A stretch of DNA of 10,037 bases from Anaerolineae bacterium (GCA_029933115.1 JAOZOT010000100.1:1-10037), one strand, 5' to 3'. Shown: positions 1 through 6,954, counted from the first letter of the stretch. A program made the numbers and translations. The notes: generated by a model not told the origin, from the letters alone.

Positions 1-37
1 CCACCCACCTGTGGAGGAAAAGAGGATGAGTGGAGGG

Positions 38-73
38 ACACCCCCCACACCCCCCAACCTGCTGCGCAGGCTC
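38..73 (-). repeat. Dispersed short repeat, copy 1 (downstream of livG)
   Basis: Two direct units of ACACCCCCC (38-46 and 47-55) are followed by a segment nearly identical to 4338-4356. On the minus strand it gives a perfect 5-bp stem, CCTGC-GCA-GCAGG, followed by a G-rich tail. It lies 27 bases past the livG stop, in the same orientation relative to the upstream gene as the copy after era. There is no U-run. The remaining bases of 1-100 show nothing else I can assign. Confidence 0.55.
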
Positions 74-100
74 ATCGTGCCGCACCATATAGTAGGCGTG

Positions 101-871
101 TTACTCGCCCCTCAACAGTCTTTCGGCCAGGCGGGGATCACCCAGATAAGCTTCAATCACCCTGGGGTCGTTGGCGACCTCATCGGGTCTCCCTTCGGCA
201 ATCTGCTCCCCATAGTCTAATACGATCACTCGATCTGAGACGTTCATCAGGGCGTGCATTACGTGCTCGATGATGAGAATCGTCACACCCTGATCGCGGA
301 TCTGACGTACCACCTCAACCATTTCCGCAATCTCGGTGGGATTCAATCCGGCCAGCACCTCATCCAGCAGGAGCAGGTAAGGACGGGCAGCCAGGGCCCG
401 GGCCAGCTCCAGTCGCTTCTTCTGGGCCACGTTCAGGCTGACGGCCAGTTCGTTGCGTCGTTCGGCCAGGCCAACAAAGGCCAACACTTGGTCGGCAATC
501 TCCTGCGCTTGGCCCAGGGAGTGTCTTTCGCGACCAAAGCAGGCGCCGGCCATCACGTTTTGCAGCACTGTCAGTTCGTTCAGCGGCTGCACAATCTGGT
601 GCGTGCGGGCCAACCCCAGACGGGCCACGTGGTATGGCTTCCAACCGGTAATCTCCTGGCCCCGAAAGATCACTTGCCCTTCCTCCGGTGGATAGACCCC
701 GTTGATGCAGTTGAAAAGAGTCGTCTTGCCGGCGCCGTTGGGACCAATCAGCCCCAGGATCTGTCCCTCCGGGAGGTCAAAAGTGACATTCGATAAAGCC
801 CGCAGGCCGCCGAAGCGTTTGGAGACATTCTGCACTTGCAGGATGATATTATCTCGAGCCTGTTCAGTCAT
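101..871 (-). CDS. livG: Branched-chain amino acid-type ABC importer, ATP-binding protein LivG
   Basis: This 256-residue cytoplasmic ATPase would power the LivH/LivM permease pair encoded just upstream. Visible motifs are the Walker A GPNGAGKTT (43-51), Q-loop Gln92 in RTHQIVQP, Walker B LLLLDE (166-171) and H-loop His203 in IIEHV. The ABC signature is degenerate: SLNVAQKKRLELARAL (145-160) replaces the usual LSGGQ-type core. I recall similar signatures together with DEVLAGLNPTE in a LivG subgroup, so the protein is probably active. The start is an ATG overlapping the livM stop by 4 bases (ATGA), with GGAGGG at 879-884 and a 7-base spacer. Length is normal for LivG. The usual partner ATPase LivF does not begin in the 100 bases downstream. 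The substrate is inferred from family only; amides, urea or aromatic acids are possible alternatives. Confidence 0.92.
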   Translation of the reverse strand: MTEQARDNIILQVQNVSKRFGGLRALSNVTFDLPEGQILGLIGPNGAGKTTLFNCINGVYPPEEGQVIFRGQEITGWKPYHVARLGLARTHQIVQPLNELTVLQNVMAGACFGRERHSLGQAQEIADQVLAFVGLAERRNELAVSLNVAQKKRLELARALAARPYLLLLDEVLAGLNPTEIAEMVEVVRQIRDQGVTILIIEHVMHALMNVSDRVIVLDYGEQIAEGRPDEVANDPRVIEAYLGDPRLAERLLRGE

Positions 872-1839
872 TCTAGCACCCTCCGTAGACGTGGGAAGCG
901 GCTACGCAGCCAACCGACCACGCCTGCCGGCACGAAGAGAATGATGAGCAGCAACAATACGCCGGCGACCGCCAGTTGAATGTTCTTGAAGAGCGGACTG
1001 ACCAGCAACAGACCACGCAGCCTTTGGTAGATGGCTGAGCCGAGCAGCGGCCCCAACACAGTGCCATAGCCACCCAGCATCACCATGACGATGGTTTCAA
1101 TGGATTGATGCAGGTTGAAAGCGTCGGGTGGCTCGATATTGCCGTTTTTAAAGAAGAAAAGCACACCGACCATCCCTGGAAAAACTGCCGACAGGACGTA
1201 GGCCCAGGTCTTGGCATTGGGCGTGATCACGCCCATCACTTCAGCAGCGTCCTCGTTTTCACGGATGGCCATCAGGCCCAACCCAAACCGAGAGGTTTTC
1301 ACCAGAAAGCTTACGAGGAGAACAGCCACCGTCAGGGCTGCCAGAGAGGCAAAGGCAATCCACAAGGCTTGTTCAGGACCGCCGTAGGATTTGTACACTT
1401 TGAACTTGAGTGACATCCCGATGGGGCCGCCGAAGGGTTCAAAGTTTTTGATAAAAGCGCGAGCGGCTTCGTTGATACCAATAGTCGCCAGGGCAAAATA
1501 AGCGCCGCGCAGACGCAAAATTGCCTTCCCCAGCAGGAAGGCAAGCAGGCCGGAGACCAGCGCACCGGCCGGCACAGCTACGTAGAGGGGGGCATTGTGG
1601 ACGCTCATCAAATAGAAACCGACATAGCCTCCCAAGCCAAAGAAAACAATATGCCCAAAGCTCACGTAGCCGGTGTAGCCCAGCAGGATATTCAGGCTGG
1701 AAGCCAGCGCCACTGCTTTGAGGATGGTGAAGGTCACCTCACGTGAATAGGCTTTGTTTGCAGCCACGAGTGGCCACAGGCTGATGGCGACTGTGAGCGT
1801 CAGCACCAGCCACAGTCCGGGATTTCGCCAGGGCTTCAT
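868..1839 (-). CDS. livM: Branched-chain amino acid-type ABC importer, permease LivM
   Basis: This is a 323-residue multi-spanning inner-membrane permease that would form the transport channel with LivH. Family hallmarks are NILLGYTGYVSFGHIVFFG (50-68), RLRGAYFALATIG (109-121), FGGPIGM (136-142), the cytoplasmic EAA-like ATPase-coupling loop AIRENEDAAEVMGV (191-204) and MLGGYGTVLGPLLG (254-267). An N-terminal hydrophobic segment and a basic C-terminal tail (RSRFPRLRR) fit LivM topology. The start is an ATG overlapping the livH stop by 4 bases, and the stop overlaps the livG start by 4 bases, which points to translational coupling. The Shine-Dalgarno site is weak (G-rich GGGGGGTGAG), consistent with reliance on coupling. 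No truncation or missing motif is visible. Confidence 0.93.
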   Translation of the reverse strand: MKPWRNPGLWLVLTLTVAISLWPLVAANKAYSREVTFTILKAVALASSLNILLGYTGYVSFGHIVFFGLGGYVGFYLMSVHNAPLYVAVPAGALVSGLLAFLLGKAILRLRGAYFALATIGINEAARAFIKNFEPFGGPIGMSLKFKVYKSYGGPEQALWIAFASLAALTVAVLLVSFLVKTSRFGLGLMAIRENEDAAEVMGVITPNAKTWAYVLSAVFPGMVGVLFFFKNGNIEPPDAFNLHQSIETIVMVMLGGYGTVLGPLLGSAIYQRLRGLLLVSPLFKNIQLAVAGVLLLLIILFVPAGVVGWLRSRFPRLRRVLE

Positions 1840-2687
1840 GTCTCACCCCCCAACAAACCTGATGGCTTGACCAGCAGGATGATGACGAACAAGATGAATT
1901 CCAGGACAGGCACCCAGGTGGTCTCCATGAAGGTTGGGATGATCCCCTCCAGCCCCCCCAGGATCAAACCGCCGATGAGTGCTCCCAGTGGATTGCCCAG
2001 ACCACCGAGCACACAGATCACAAAGCTCTTCAGTTCGTAGCTCCCACCGGCGAGGATGGTAAAGGGAAAGAAGGTAGCGATCAGCCCCCCAGAGATGGCA
2101 GCCAGCATGGTGCCCAGGCCAAAGCTGAAAGCCAGCACCCAGGAAGCGGGGATGCCCATCAACTCGGCGGCAGCGCGGTTGTTAGCCACTGCTCGAATGG
2201 ACTTGCCCAGGCGAGTCCGATACAGAAACAAGTAGAGCAAAGCGGTCACCAGCACGGCCGCCAGGGCCGCCGCCACTCGCGTCCAGAGCAGGGTGATGGA
2301 TCCCAGCGAAAAGCTGCCCAGCGAAAAATCCACGTTGCGTGGTGACGTAGAAAAGACCGCCGTGCCAATCCCAATGATGATCATGTTGACGGCAAAGGTC
2401 GCCAGCAAAGTGGACAGGTGGGGAGCATTAATCACCCGGTGGACGGCCGCCCCGTAAATCATGATTCCCAGCAGCAAGCCAACCGCGGCCACCAGCAACA
2501 GGCTCAGATAAGGGTTCCAGCCCAGCCCGGTGAAGGCCAGGTAGATTCCAAACATGCCTAGGGCAATGATGGGACCATGCGACAGGTTGATTACATCCAT
2601 CACACCCCAGATCAGAGAAAGCCCCATAGCTGCAATGCCGTAAACGAATCCGAGGAGCAATCCATCGGTCAAAGAAGCAATGAGCAT
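1836..2687 (-). CDS. livH: Branched-chain amino acid-type ABC importer, permease LivH
   Basis: This is a 283-residue integral membrane permease, partner of LivM. Family motifs are GLSLIWGVMDVINLSHG (22-38), the EAA-like coupling loop RAVANNRAAAELMG (165-178), VLGGLGNPLGALIGG (226-240) and the C-terminal VKPSGLLGGE (273-282). I place the start at the ATG at 2687, not at the longer in-frame ATG at 2795. The 2687 start has AGGAG at 2694-2698 with a 6-base spacer, and the protein then begins MLIASLTDGLLLG, as LivH proteins usually do. The 36-residue extension would be translated through the intergenic hairpin and looks unlike a protein N-terminus of this family. The gene is separated from livK by 111 bases and overlaps livM by 4. 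Confidence 0.93.
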   Translation of the reverse strand: MLIASLTDGLLLGFVYGIAAMGLSLIWGVMDVINLSHGPIIALGMFGIYLAFTGLGWNPYLSLLLVAAVGLLLGIMIYGAAVHRVINAPHLSTLLATFAVNMIIIGIGTAVFSTSPRNVDFSLGSFSLGSITLLWTRVAAALAAVLVTALLYLFLYRTRLGKSIRAVANNRAAAELMGIPASWVLAFSFGLGTMLAAISGGLIATFFPFTILAGGSYELKSFVICVLGGLGNPLGALIGGLILGGLEGIIPTFMETTWVPVLEFILFVIILLVKPSGLLGGET

Positions 2688-2734
2688 ACATCTCTCCTTT
2701 TGTGCTTGAGAACCGGACACTCTCCAGCTTAAAG

Positions 2735-2780
2735 AACCCCGCAGGCTCACACCGTGCGGTGCGATTGTGCCTGCGGGGTT
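2735..2780 (-). terminator. 12-bp inverted repeat between livK and livH (attenuator or mRNA-stabilising hairpin)
   Basis: The arms at 2735-2746 and 2769-2780 are perfectly complementary over 12 bases (AACCCCGCAGGC with GCCTGCGGGGTT). The 22-base loop contains a further small inverted repeat, CACCG/CGGTG (2750-2754 and 2757-2761). On the minus-strand transcript the stem lies 18 bases past the livK stop and is followed by CTTTAAG, only a weak U-run. It is better read as a partial terminator or a 3'-end-protecting stem, which would keep binding-protein mRNA above permease mRNA, than as a full terminator. Such an arrangement is known from other binding-protein operons; its role here is inferred. 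Confidence 0.75.
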
Positions 2781-2798
2781 GATAAAAATAGCCAATGA

Positions 2799-4127
2799 CT
2801 AGGGTTTCGGGTAAAGGGCCTCGGCCGTCGCGCCTTCTAGCGGCCAGACTACCTGCTTCACCAAGTTGCCTGCGCTGTCCTTCTGCCATTGGATGTAGAC
2901 CATATCGTGGCCAATCTGCAGGCCATGAGCTTCTTCGCTGGTATCGAACTTGATGTGGCCATAACAGGTGAGGATGTCCATCTTGTCCATTGCCTCTTTG
3001 ATGGCCATAGGGTCTATCGAGTCAGCATCCATGATGGCCTTTTGCAGGATCAGGCCGGCCGCGTAGCCGCCGATGGAGTGGTAGGACGGCTCCTCGTTGT
3101 AAGCAGCCTGGTAAGCCTCCACAAACTCTTCGCCCAGCGGGCCGAACCACTCCAGGCCGGCCTCTTCGGCCGATTCCGGCGTGAAGGCAGCCAGCGGTTC
3201 CCACTGGCTTGGGCCGATCACCCCCACGGCCGCATCGCCCAGGTCGGCAAAGTCGGGCTCTGGTGGGGCCACCAGCAGGGTGAAGAATTTGATGGCCACT
3301 TGCTTCTCGTGGATCTGCCGGGCAAAGGTACTGCCGTCCTGAAAGTGCCCGCCGCCCAGGATGGCCTCAGCGCCTGATTCCAGGATCTTGTTGATAAAGG
3401 GTCCAAAGTCAGTCGTCTCGGCGTCATAGCCTTCAAAGAGTACGATCTCGTAGCCTTTCTCCTCGGCGTAGGCTTTGGCCGCCTCCACCACGCTGGTGGC
3501 AAATTTGGTGTTCTCGTACACGAAGGCGATCTTTTTGACCTGAGGATCCAGATGGGCCAGCAGGTCCACCGCGCCGGTCAGGTAGCGGCTGGCCGGTGTA
3601 TAGGCCTGGAAGATCAGGGTGTAGCCTTCCTTGTAGGTGGCGTCGGAAGCAGCGCCGGTGGTGATCATGACCTTGCCGTATTGTTCGGCGATCACTGCTG
3701 CCGCAGCGGTCAGACCGCTGGAATAGGGGCTGATGAGAAAATCGGCGTTGTCCTCGGTGGCCAGCCGGGTGTAGAGCTCTTGCACGCGGTCCTTGTTGCT
3801 CTCGTCGTCATAGGATACCGCTTCGAACTTGATGGTCGTGCCGTCGCTCAACACGATTCCACCGCCGGCGTTCACCTGATCCATCCACAGCTTGAGACCA
3901 TTGACCTGACGCGTGGAGGAGACGTTGTATTTGCCGGTCTGAGAGGCGGTGAAACCGATGACTGCTGTTTTAACTTCGCCCGTCGGAATCCCTGCTGGTG
4001 GTGCTGTTGGCGTCTCTGCAGCCGGCACAGGGGTCGGCGCTTCCGTCGGAGCGGCCGTCGGTGTGGGACCACAGGCCACCAGCCATAACATGGACACAGC
4101 TATTAGAGGATAGGCTAATCTCTTCAT
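2799..4127 (-). CDS. livK: Branched-chain amino acid-type ABC importer, lipoprotein substrate-binding protein LivK
   Basis: This is a 442-residue extracytoplasmic solute-binding protein of the type 1 periplasmic-binding fold (Peripla_BP_6/LivJ-LivK family), the substrate receptor for the LivHMG importer. Residues 1-18 are a lipoprotein signal peptide ending in the lipobox LVAC, so Cys19 would be lipidated. A Thr/Pro/Ala-rich tether follows (about 21-49). The mature domain starts near VKTAVIGFTASQTGKYN, and SPYSSGLTAA (133-142) and TTGAASDATY (156-165) lie where this family binds ligand. It is somewhat longer than typical LivK because of the tether. The ATG at 4127 has AGGAG at 4137-4141 with a 9-base spacer. 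It is the first gene of the operon, behind a consensus promoter. Ligand specificity cannot be read from the sequence; branched-chain amino acids are the default guess only. Confidence 0.92.
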   Translation of the reverse strand: MKRLAYPLIAVSMLWLVACGPTPTAAPTEAPTPVPAAETPTAPPAGIPTGEVKTAVIGFTASQTGKYNVSSTRQVNGLKLWMDQVNAGGGIVLSDGTTIKFEAVSYDDESNKDRVQELYTRLATEDNADFLISPYSSGLTAAAAVIAEQYGKVMITTGAASDATYKEGYTLIFQAYTPASRYLTGAVDLLAHLDPQVKKIAFVYENTKFATSVVEAAKAYAEEKGYEIVLFEGYDAETTDFGPFINKILESGAEAILGGGHFQDGSTFARQIHEKQVAIKFFTLLVAPPEPDFADLGDAAVGVIGPSQWEPLAAFTPESAEEAGLEWFGPLGEEFVEAYQAAYNEEPSYHSIGGYAAGLILQKAIMDADSIDPMAIKEAMDKMDILTCYGHIKFDTSEEAHGLQIGHDMVYIQWQKDSAGNLVKQVVWPLEGATAEALYPKP

Positions 4128-4186
4128 GCTACTCTTCTCCTTTCTGAGAAACTGCCTGATTACATTGGCCCATCTGATTTCAATTT

Positions 4187-4202
4187 TGACCTCGAAAGGT
4201 CA
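4187..4202 (-). promoter_or_regulatory. Perfect hairpin/inverted repeat in the livK leader
   Basis: TGACCT-TTCG-AGGTCA (minus strand) is a perfect 6-bp inverted repeat with a four-base TTCG loop. It lies about 60 bases upstream of the livK start and inside the predicted transcript, so it could act as an RNA stem or as a dyad for a DNA-binding regulator. It sits within a possible tiny reading frame, MTFRGQN (4180-4203). There is no U-run, so it is not a terminator by itself. Confidence 0.5.
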
Positions 4203-4282
4203 TTTCTCCTCAAATAGCTTCCATGCCTCACCCCCTCTCTGTTGTGTGACCCAAAAGCAGGTAATTCCCGTCAACTGTTTTT

Positions 4283-4311
4283 ATTATACCACGCCCTGAT
4301 AGCAGTGTCAA
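4283..4311 (-). promoter_or_regulatory. Consensus sigma70-type promoter of the livKHMG operon
   Basis: On the minus strand, TTGACA (4306-4311) and TATAAT (4283-4288) are separated by exactly 17 bases, a perfect match to the housekeeping consensus. Transcription would begin near 4276, giving an untranslated leader of about 149 bases before livK. The promoter lies in the era-livK gap, so the importer is transcribed independently of the upstream era operon. Confidence 0.85.
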
Positions 4312-4328
4312 TGCTTTTTGGTTCCATC

Positions 4329-4356
4329 ACACCCCCCGACCTGCTGCGGCAAGCTC
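4329..4356 (-). repeat. Dispersed short repeat, copy 2 (downstream of era)
   Basis: This segment matches 47-73 at 25 of 28 aligned positions, counting one gap. Both copies have ACACCCCCC followed by a CCTGCTGCG core and end in GCTC. Read on the minus strand it forms a 5-bp stem (CTTGC/GCAGG, loop CGCA) followed by a G-rich tail. The differing base in the stem gives a G-U wobble on the minus strand but a C-A mismatch on the plus strand. It lies 34 bases past the era stop, just upstream of the livK promoter. Confidence 0.55.
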
Positions 4357-4390
4357 TCCATCTCTTGTCGGAGTTCCGTTGCACAGGGAA

Positions 4391-5338
4391 TCAGCGTCTT
4401 TTCTTCTTCGGCAGAGCATATCCCAAACGGCGCAACTCTCTTTCGTCGCGGCGCCACTTCTTCTTGACCTTGACGCGCAGTTCCAAATAGACTCTGGTGC
4501 CCACCATTGCCTCGATCTCTTTCCGTGCCTCCTGCCCAATGCGCTTTAGCATCCTCCCCCCTTGGCCGATGAGGATGCCCTTCTGCGAATTCCTCTCCAC
4601 AAAGATGCGCGCTGCGATGTAGGTCATATCTGGCCCGCGCTCTTTGAATTCTTCCACCATCACAGCCACGGCGTGGGGCACTTCCTGATGGGTGTGACGC
4701 AACACTGCCTCGCGGATCAGCTCAGCGGCGATGAAACGCTCCTGCTGGTCGGTGACCTGCTCCTCGGGGTAGTAGCGAGGGCCTTCGGGCAGATGCGCGA
4801 TGATGAGGTCGAGCAGTTCGTCACGGTTGTCGCCCCGCGTGGCCGAAATCAGCAGCCAATCGGCGAAATCGCCCAGAGACCGGTAAGCCTCGGTGTGAGG
4901 CTGCACATCTGCGGGAGACAGGAGGTCAATTTTGTTGAGAGCCAAAAGGACGGGAGCCCGGCATTTCTCCCTGATGAGTTCAGCTATCCGAATGTCTTCA
5001 TCGGTGGGCGTGGTAGAAACGTCCACCAGGAAGACTACTACGTCAGCGTCGGGGATAGCCCGCACGGCCGTTTCCACCATGAACTCGCCCAATTTGTGCT
5101 GTGGGCTGTGGATGCCGGGGGTGTCCACAAAGATAACCTGGGCGTTGGGCCTGGTGAGGATGCCCAGCAGACGGTTGCGCGTAGTCTGCGGCTTCTCGGA
5201 GACGATGGCGATTTTCTGGCCCAGGTAGGCGTTCATCAAGGTAGACTTGCCCACGTTGGGCTTGCCGACGACGGCCACAAAGCCAGAGCGATGGTCAGGG
5301 GGGAGCTCTTCGGGCAGGAGATAATCTCTGTCATCCAT
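4391..5338 (-). CDS. era: GTPase Era, ribosome assembly factor
   Basis: Era is an essential GTPase that binds the 3' end of 16S rRNA and checks 30S subunit maturation. This 315-residue protein has the full G-domain set: G1 GKPNVGKST (25-33), the switch region KPQTTRNR (49-56), G3 DTPG (72-75), G4 NKID (135-138) and G5 SA (165-166). A C-terminal KH RNA-binding domain carries GILIGQGGRMLKRIG (254-268, GxxG loop at 258-261), and the tail is basic (KKKRR). It is slightly longer than the usual ~300 residues because of about 18 residues before the G domain. The ATG at 5338 overlaps the end of the upstream transporter gene by 8 bases, indicating a shared transcript and probable coupling; the Shine-Dalgarno site is weak. 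No key residue is missing. Confidence 0.97.
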   Translation of the reverse strand: MDDRDYLLPEELPPDHRSGFVAVVGKPNVGKSTLMNAYLGQKIAIVSEKPQTTRNRLLGILTRPNAQVIFVDTPGIHSPQHKLGEFMVETAVRAIPDADVVVFLVDVSTTPTDEDIRIAELIREKCRAPVLLALNKIDLLSPADVQPHTEAYRSLGDFADWLLISATRGDNRDELLDLIIAHLPEGPRYYPEEQVTDQQERFIAAELIREAVLRHTHQEVPHAVAVMVEEFKERGPDMTYIAARIFVERNSQKGILIGQGGRMLKRIGQEARKEIEAMVGTRVYLELRVKVKKKWRRDERELRRLGYALPKKKRR

Positions 5339-6038
5339 GGTCCATCCCGAGTTTGAAGGGGTTGAAATCTGTGTCGTAATCGTAATAGTCCTCGCCTTCG
5401 GCCCGCTTCAGGAAGTTGATGAGACTGTAGGTGATGGGAGTCACCGCCGCTTCCAGCCCGGTCTTGAAGAGGTAGTTGGAGACCACAATTTTGACCAGGA
5501 GGTCTCCAGGCCACACGCCGTAGAAGGCTATGCATACGAAGAGCAAAGTGTCCACGAACTCGCCGACGATGGTGGAGCCGATAGTGCGGGTCCAAAGCCA
5601 GCGGCCCTTGGTGCGCACTTTCATTTTGGCCATGATGAAAGCGTTGGAGAACTCGCCGGCAAAGTAGGCGACGAGGGAGGCGGTGATGATACGGCCGCTG
5701 GCCAGGGTGCCCAGCACCCCGTCAAAGGCGGCCGGCCCCACTTCAGCCATCCACTGTGCATCCCCAGGCAGCCGGCGCACGATGGCCAGGGTTACGCTCA
5801 ACAGAGCAGCGCAGAAAAAACCCGTCCAGATGACCTTGCGCGAGCGACGGTAGCCATAGACCTCCACCAGCACGTCGCCGAAAATGTAGCTGACCGGGAA
5901 GAGCAGTGTGCCGGCGTCAAAGGTCAGCACCGGCAGCCCCAGGTTCACGATCTTGGCCGCCGAGGCGATGTTACTGATGAGCAACACCGACACAAAGAGG
6001 GCCATGATGAGGTCAAAGTATTTGTAGGGTTTATCCAT
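5331..6038 (-). CDS. yhhQ: Queuosine precursor transporter, YhhQ/VUT family
   Basis: This 235-residue integral membrane protein belongs to the VUT (DUF165/YhhQ) family, whose E. coli member takes up the queuosine precursors preQ0 and preQ1 for tRNA modification. Family signatures are DAGTLLFPVSYIFGDVLVEV (41-60) followed by YGYRRSRKVIW, AGEFSNAFIMAKMK (127-140) and RTIGSTIVGEFVDTLLF (151-167). The acidic, tyrosine-rich tail YDYDTDFNPF (219-228) also recalls family members. Several hydrophobic spans, about six, are evident. The ATG at 6038 has AAGGG a few bases upstream and lies 11 bases after the preceding gene. The stop overlaps the era start by 8 bases. No queuosine biosynthesis gene is in the window, so substrate assignment rests on the family. 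A full-length open frame on the opposite strand is a composition artefact. Confidence 0.88.
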   Translation of the reverse strand: MDKPYKYFDLIMALFVSVLLISNIASAAKIVNLGLPVLTFDAGTLLFPVSYIFGDVLVEVYGYRRSRKVIWTGFFCAALLSVTLAIVRRLPGDAQWMAEVGPAAFDGVLGTLASGRIITASLVAYFAGEFSNAFIMAKMKVRTKGRWLWTRTIGSTIVGEFVDTLLFVCIAFYGVWPGDLLVKIVVSNYLFKTGLEAAVTPITYSLINFLKRAEGEDYYDYDTDFNPFKLGMDHG

Positions 6039-6049
6039 GTCCCTTCACG

Positions 6050-6883
6050 CTAACTCACTATCCCCAGTTGCTTCAACTGGGCCACCAGAAAGTTTAGTTC
6101 CACTCGTTTCCGTGCCAGGTCTCTTTCCACATCGGCCGCCATCTCGGCCAGCAGGTCTCGCCCCTGCCGCCGGGCGAACTTGACGTCCAGGCTCATTTGC
6201 ATCGTCGGACTGTTCATCAGTTCACGGATCTCCCGTTCCACTTCTTGCAGCCGCCGTTGGATGCGCTGCAGCTTGGCACGCAAGGCAGCCAAACGCTGCT
6301 CACCTGTCCCCACCTCGGCCGGCGGGGAGTGATTGGGCCTTTGGGCCAGGGCCTGGAGTTCTGCCAGGCTTCGCGCAGCGTAGGCGGCGTTGATGGCCGT
6401 CATCATCTCCGTCCGCCAGGCTCGCTCCTCCAAGTCCTGGGTCAGGTCAGGGTGGAAACGACGGCATAGCTGGCGGTACAGCTTTTTGATTTGAGCCTCG
6501 GTCGCTGGATTCAGTGGCTCGGCGGGAGGTGGAGGGGGCGGTTCCTCCGGTTGTCGCCAAGTCCGCTCGTATTGCTCTTCGACGGGGACGTAGGCGGTGC
6601 CGGCCCCGGTGGAAGGTGGTCCGCCTGGCCCCCACCGGCGGTACTGGCTGACCCGTTGCCGACAACGTTTGATCTCCGCCTCGACTTTTTCTAGCTCTGC
6701 CACTTTGCGACCAACCCGGGTGTCGTATTCCAGCCGGAAGGCAGACAATTCCACACGCAGGTCCATCAATTCAGCTTCGCGGCGGACCAACTCGGCTTCC
6801 GCCGCTTCGATCTGTTGTCGGAGGTGGGCCAACTGCTCTTCCAGTGTGTAGGCACTGTAACACTCTCTGCTCGTTGCATCCAT
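6050..6883 (-). CDS. J-domain (DnaJ-like) protein with flanking coiled coils
   Basis: This 277-residue soluble protein has a central J domain, the module that stimulates the Hsp70 chaperone DnaK. The diagnostic HPD is at 144-146 in LYRQLCRRFHPD, followed by LEERAWRTEMMTAINAAYAA (151-170), the expected third helix. The N-terminal third (about 13-80) is a charged heptad-like coiled coil, then a Gly/Pro linker with six consecutive prolines (115-120). The C-terminus has two more coiled-coil stretches (about 195-223 and 240-272). The Gly/Phe and zinc-finger regions of true DnaJ are absent, so this is a specialised J protein rather than DnaJ. It is first in a probable operon with yhhQ and era (11-base gap to yhhQ). 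Start support is modest: GAGG two bases before the ATG. The client is unknown; a tethering or scaffold role is only a guess. Confidence 0.85.
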   Translation of the reverse strand: MDATSRECYSAYTLEEQLAHLRQQIEAAEAELVRREAELMDLRVELSAFRLEYDTRVGRKVAELEKVEAEIKRCRQRVSQYRRWGPGGPPSTGAGTAYVPVEEQYERTWRQPEEPPPPPPAEPLNPATEAQIKKLYRQLCRRFHPDLTQDLEERAWRTEMMTAINAAYAARSLAELQALAQRPNHSPPAEVGTGEQRLAALRAKLQRIQRRLQEVEREIRELMNSPTMQMSLDVKFARRQGRDLLAEMAADVERDLARKRVELNFLVAQLKQLGIVS

Positions 6884-6937
6884 CGCCTCAACGTCCCGAT
6901 TTCAGTAGTGGCCGGGTAGCTCCGCATTGAACCGTGA

Positions 6938-6954
6938 TGGGGCAGGTTGCCCCA
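6938..6954 (-). promoter_or_regulatory. Perfect 7-bp hairpin in the leader of the J-domain operon
   Basis: TGGGGCA (6938-6944) and TGCCCCA (6948-6954) are perfectly complementary around a three-base loop. It lies about 16 bases downstream of the predicted leftward start site and 55 bases before the J-domain gene. There is no U-run. It could be a 5'-end stabiliser, a weak attenuator or a dyad operator. Confidence 0.45.

Larger units (their letters stand above)
4128..4390. other. era-livK intergenic region, 263 bases
   Basis: From the era stop towards livK this region holds a short repeat (4329-4356), the livK promoter (4283-4311) and a leader of about 149 bases. The leader contains two tiny frames, MEAI (4210-4224, preceded by a G-rich AGGGGG) and MTFRGQN (4180-4203, preceded by AGGAG only 2 bases away), and a small hairpin. 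The stop of the first frame overlaps the AGGAG of the second. I recognise no known riboswitch class and see no run of Leu, Ile or Val codons of the kind classical attenuation would need. Confidence 0.6.

Noticed and set aside
1..86. Frame open to the left edge on the minus strand beginning MVRHDEP
   Set aside because: No ribosome site, runs through the C-rich repeat and resembles no LivF N-terminus.
2688..2795. N-terminal extension of livH to the ATG at 2795
   Set aside because: The start at 2687 has an AGGAG site and a typical LivH N-terminus; the extension crosses the 12-bp hairpin.
5337..6053. Full-length open frame of 238 codons antisense to yhhQ, and similar long antisense frames over era (4562-5356) and nfnA (7170-7895)
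   Set aside because: They mirror strongly recognised genes, have no family motifs or ribosome sites, and arise from GC-rich third positions.
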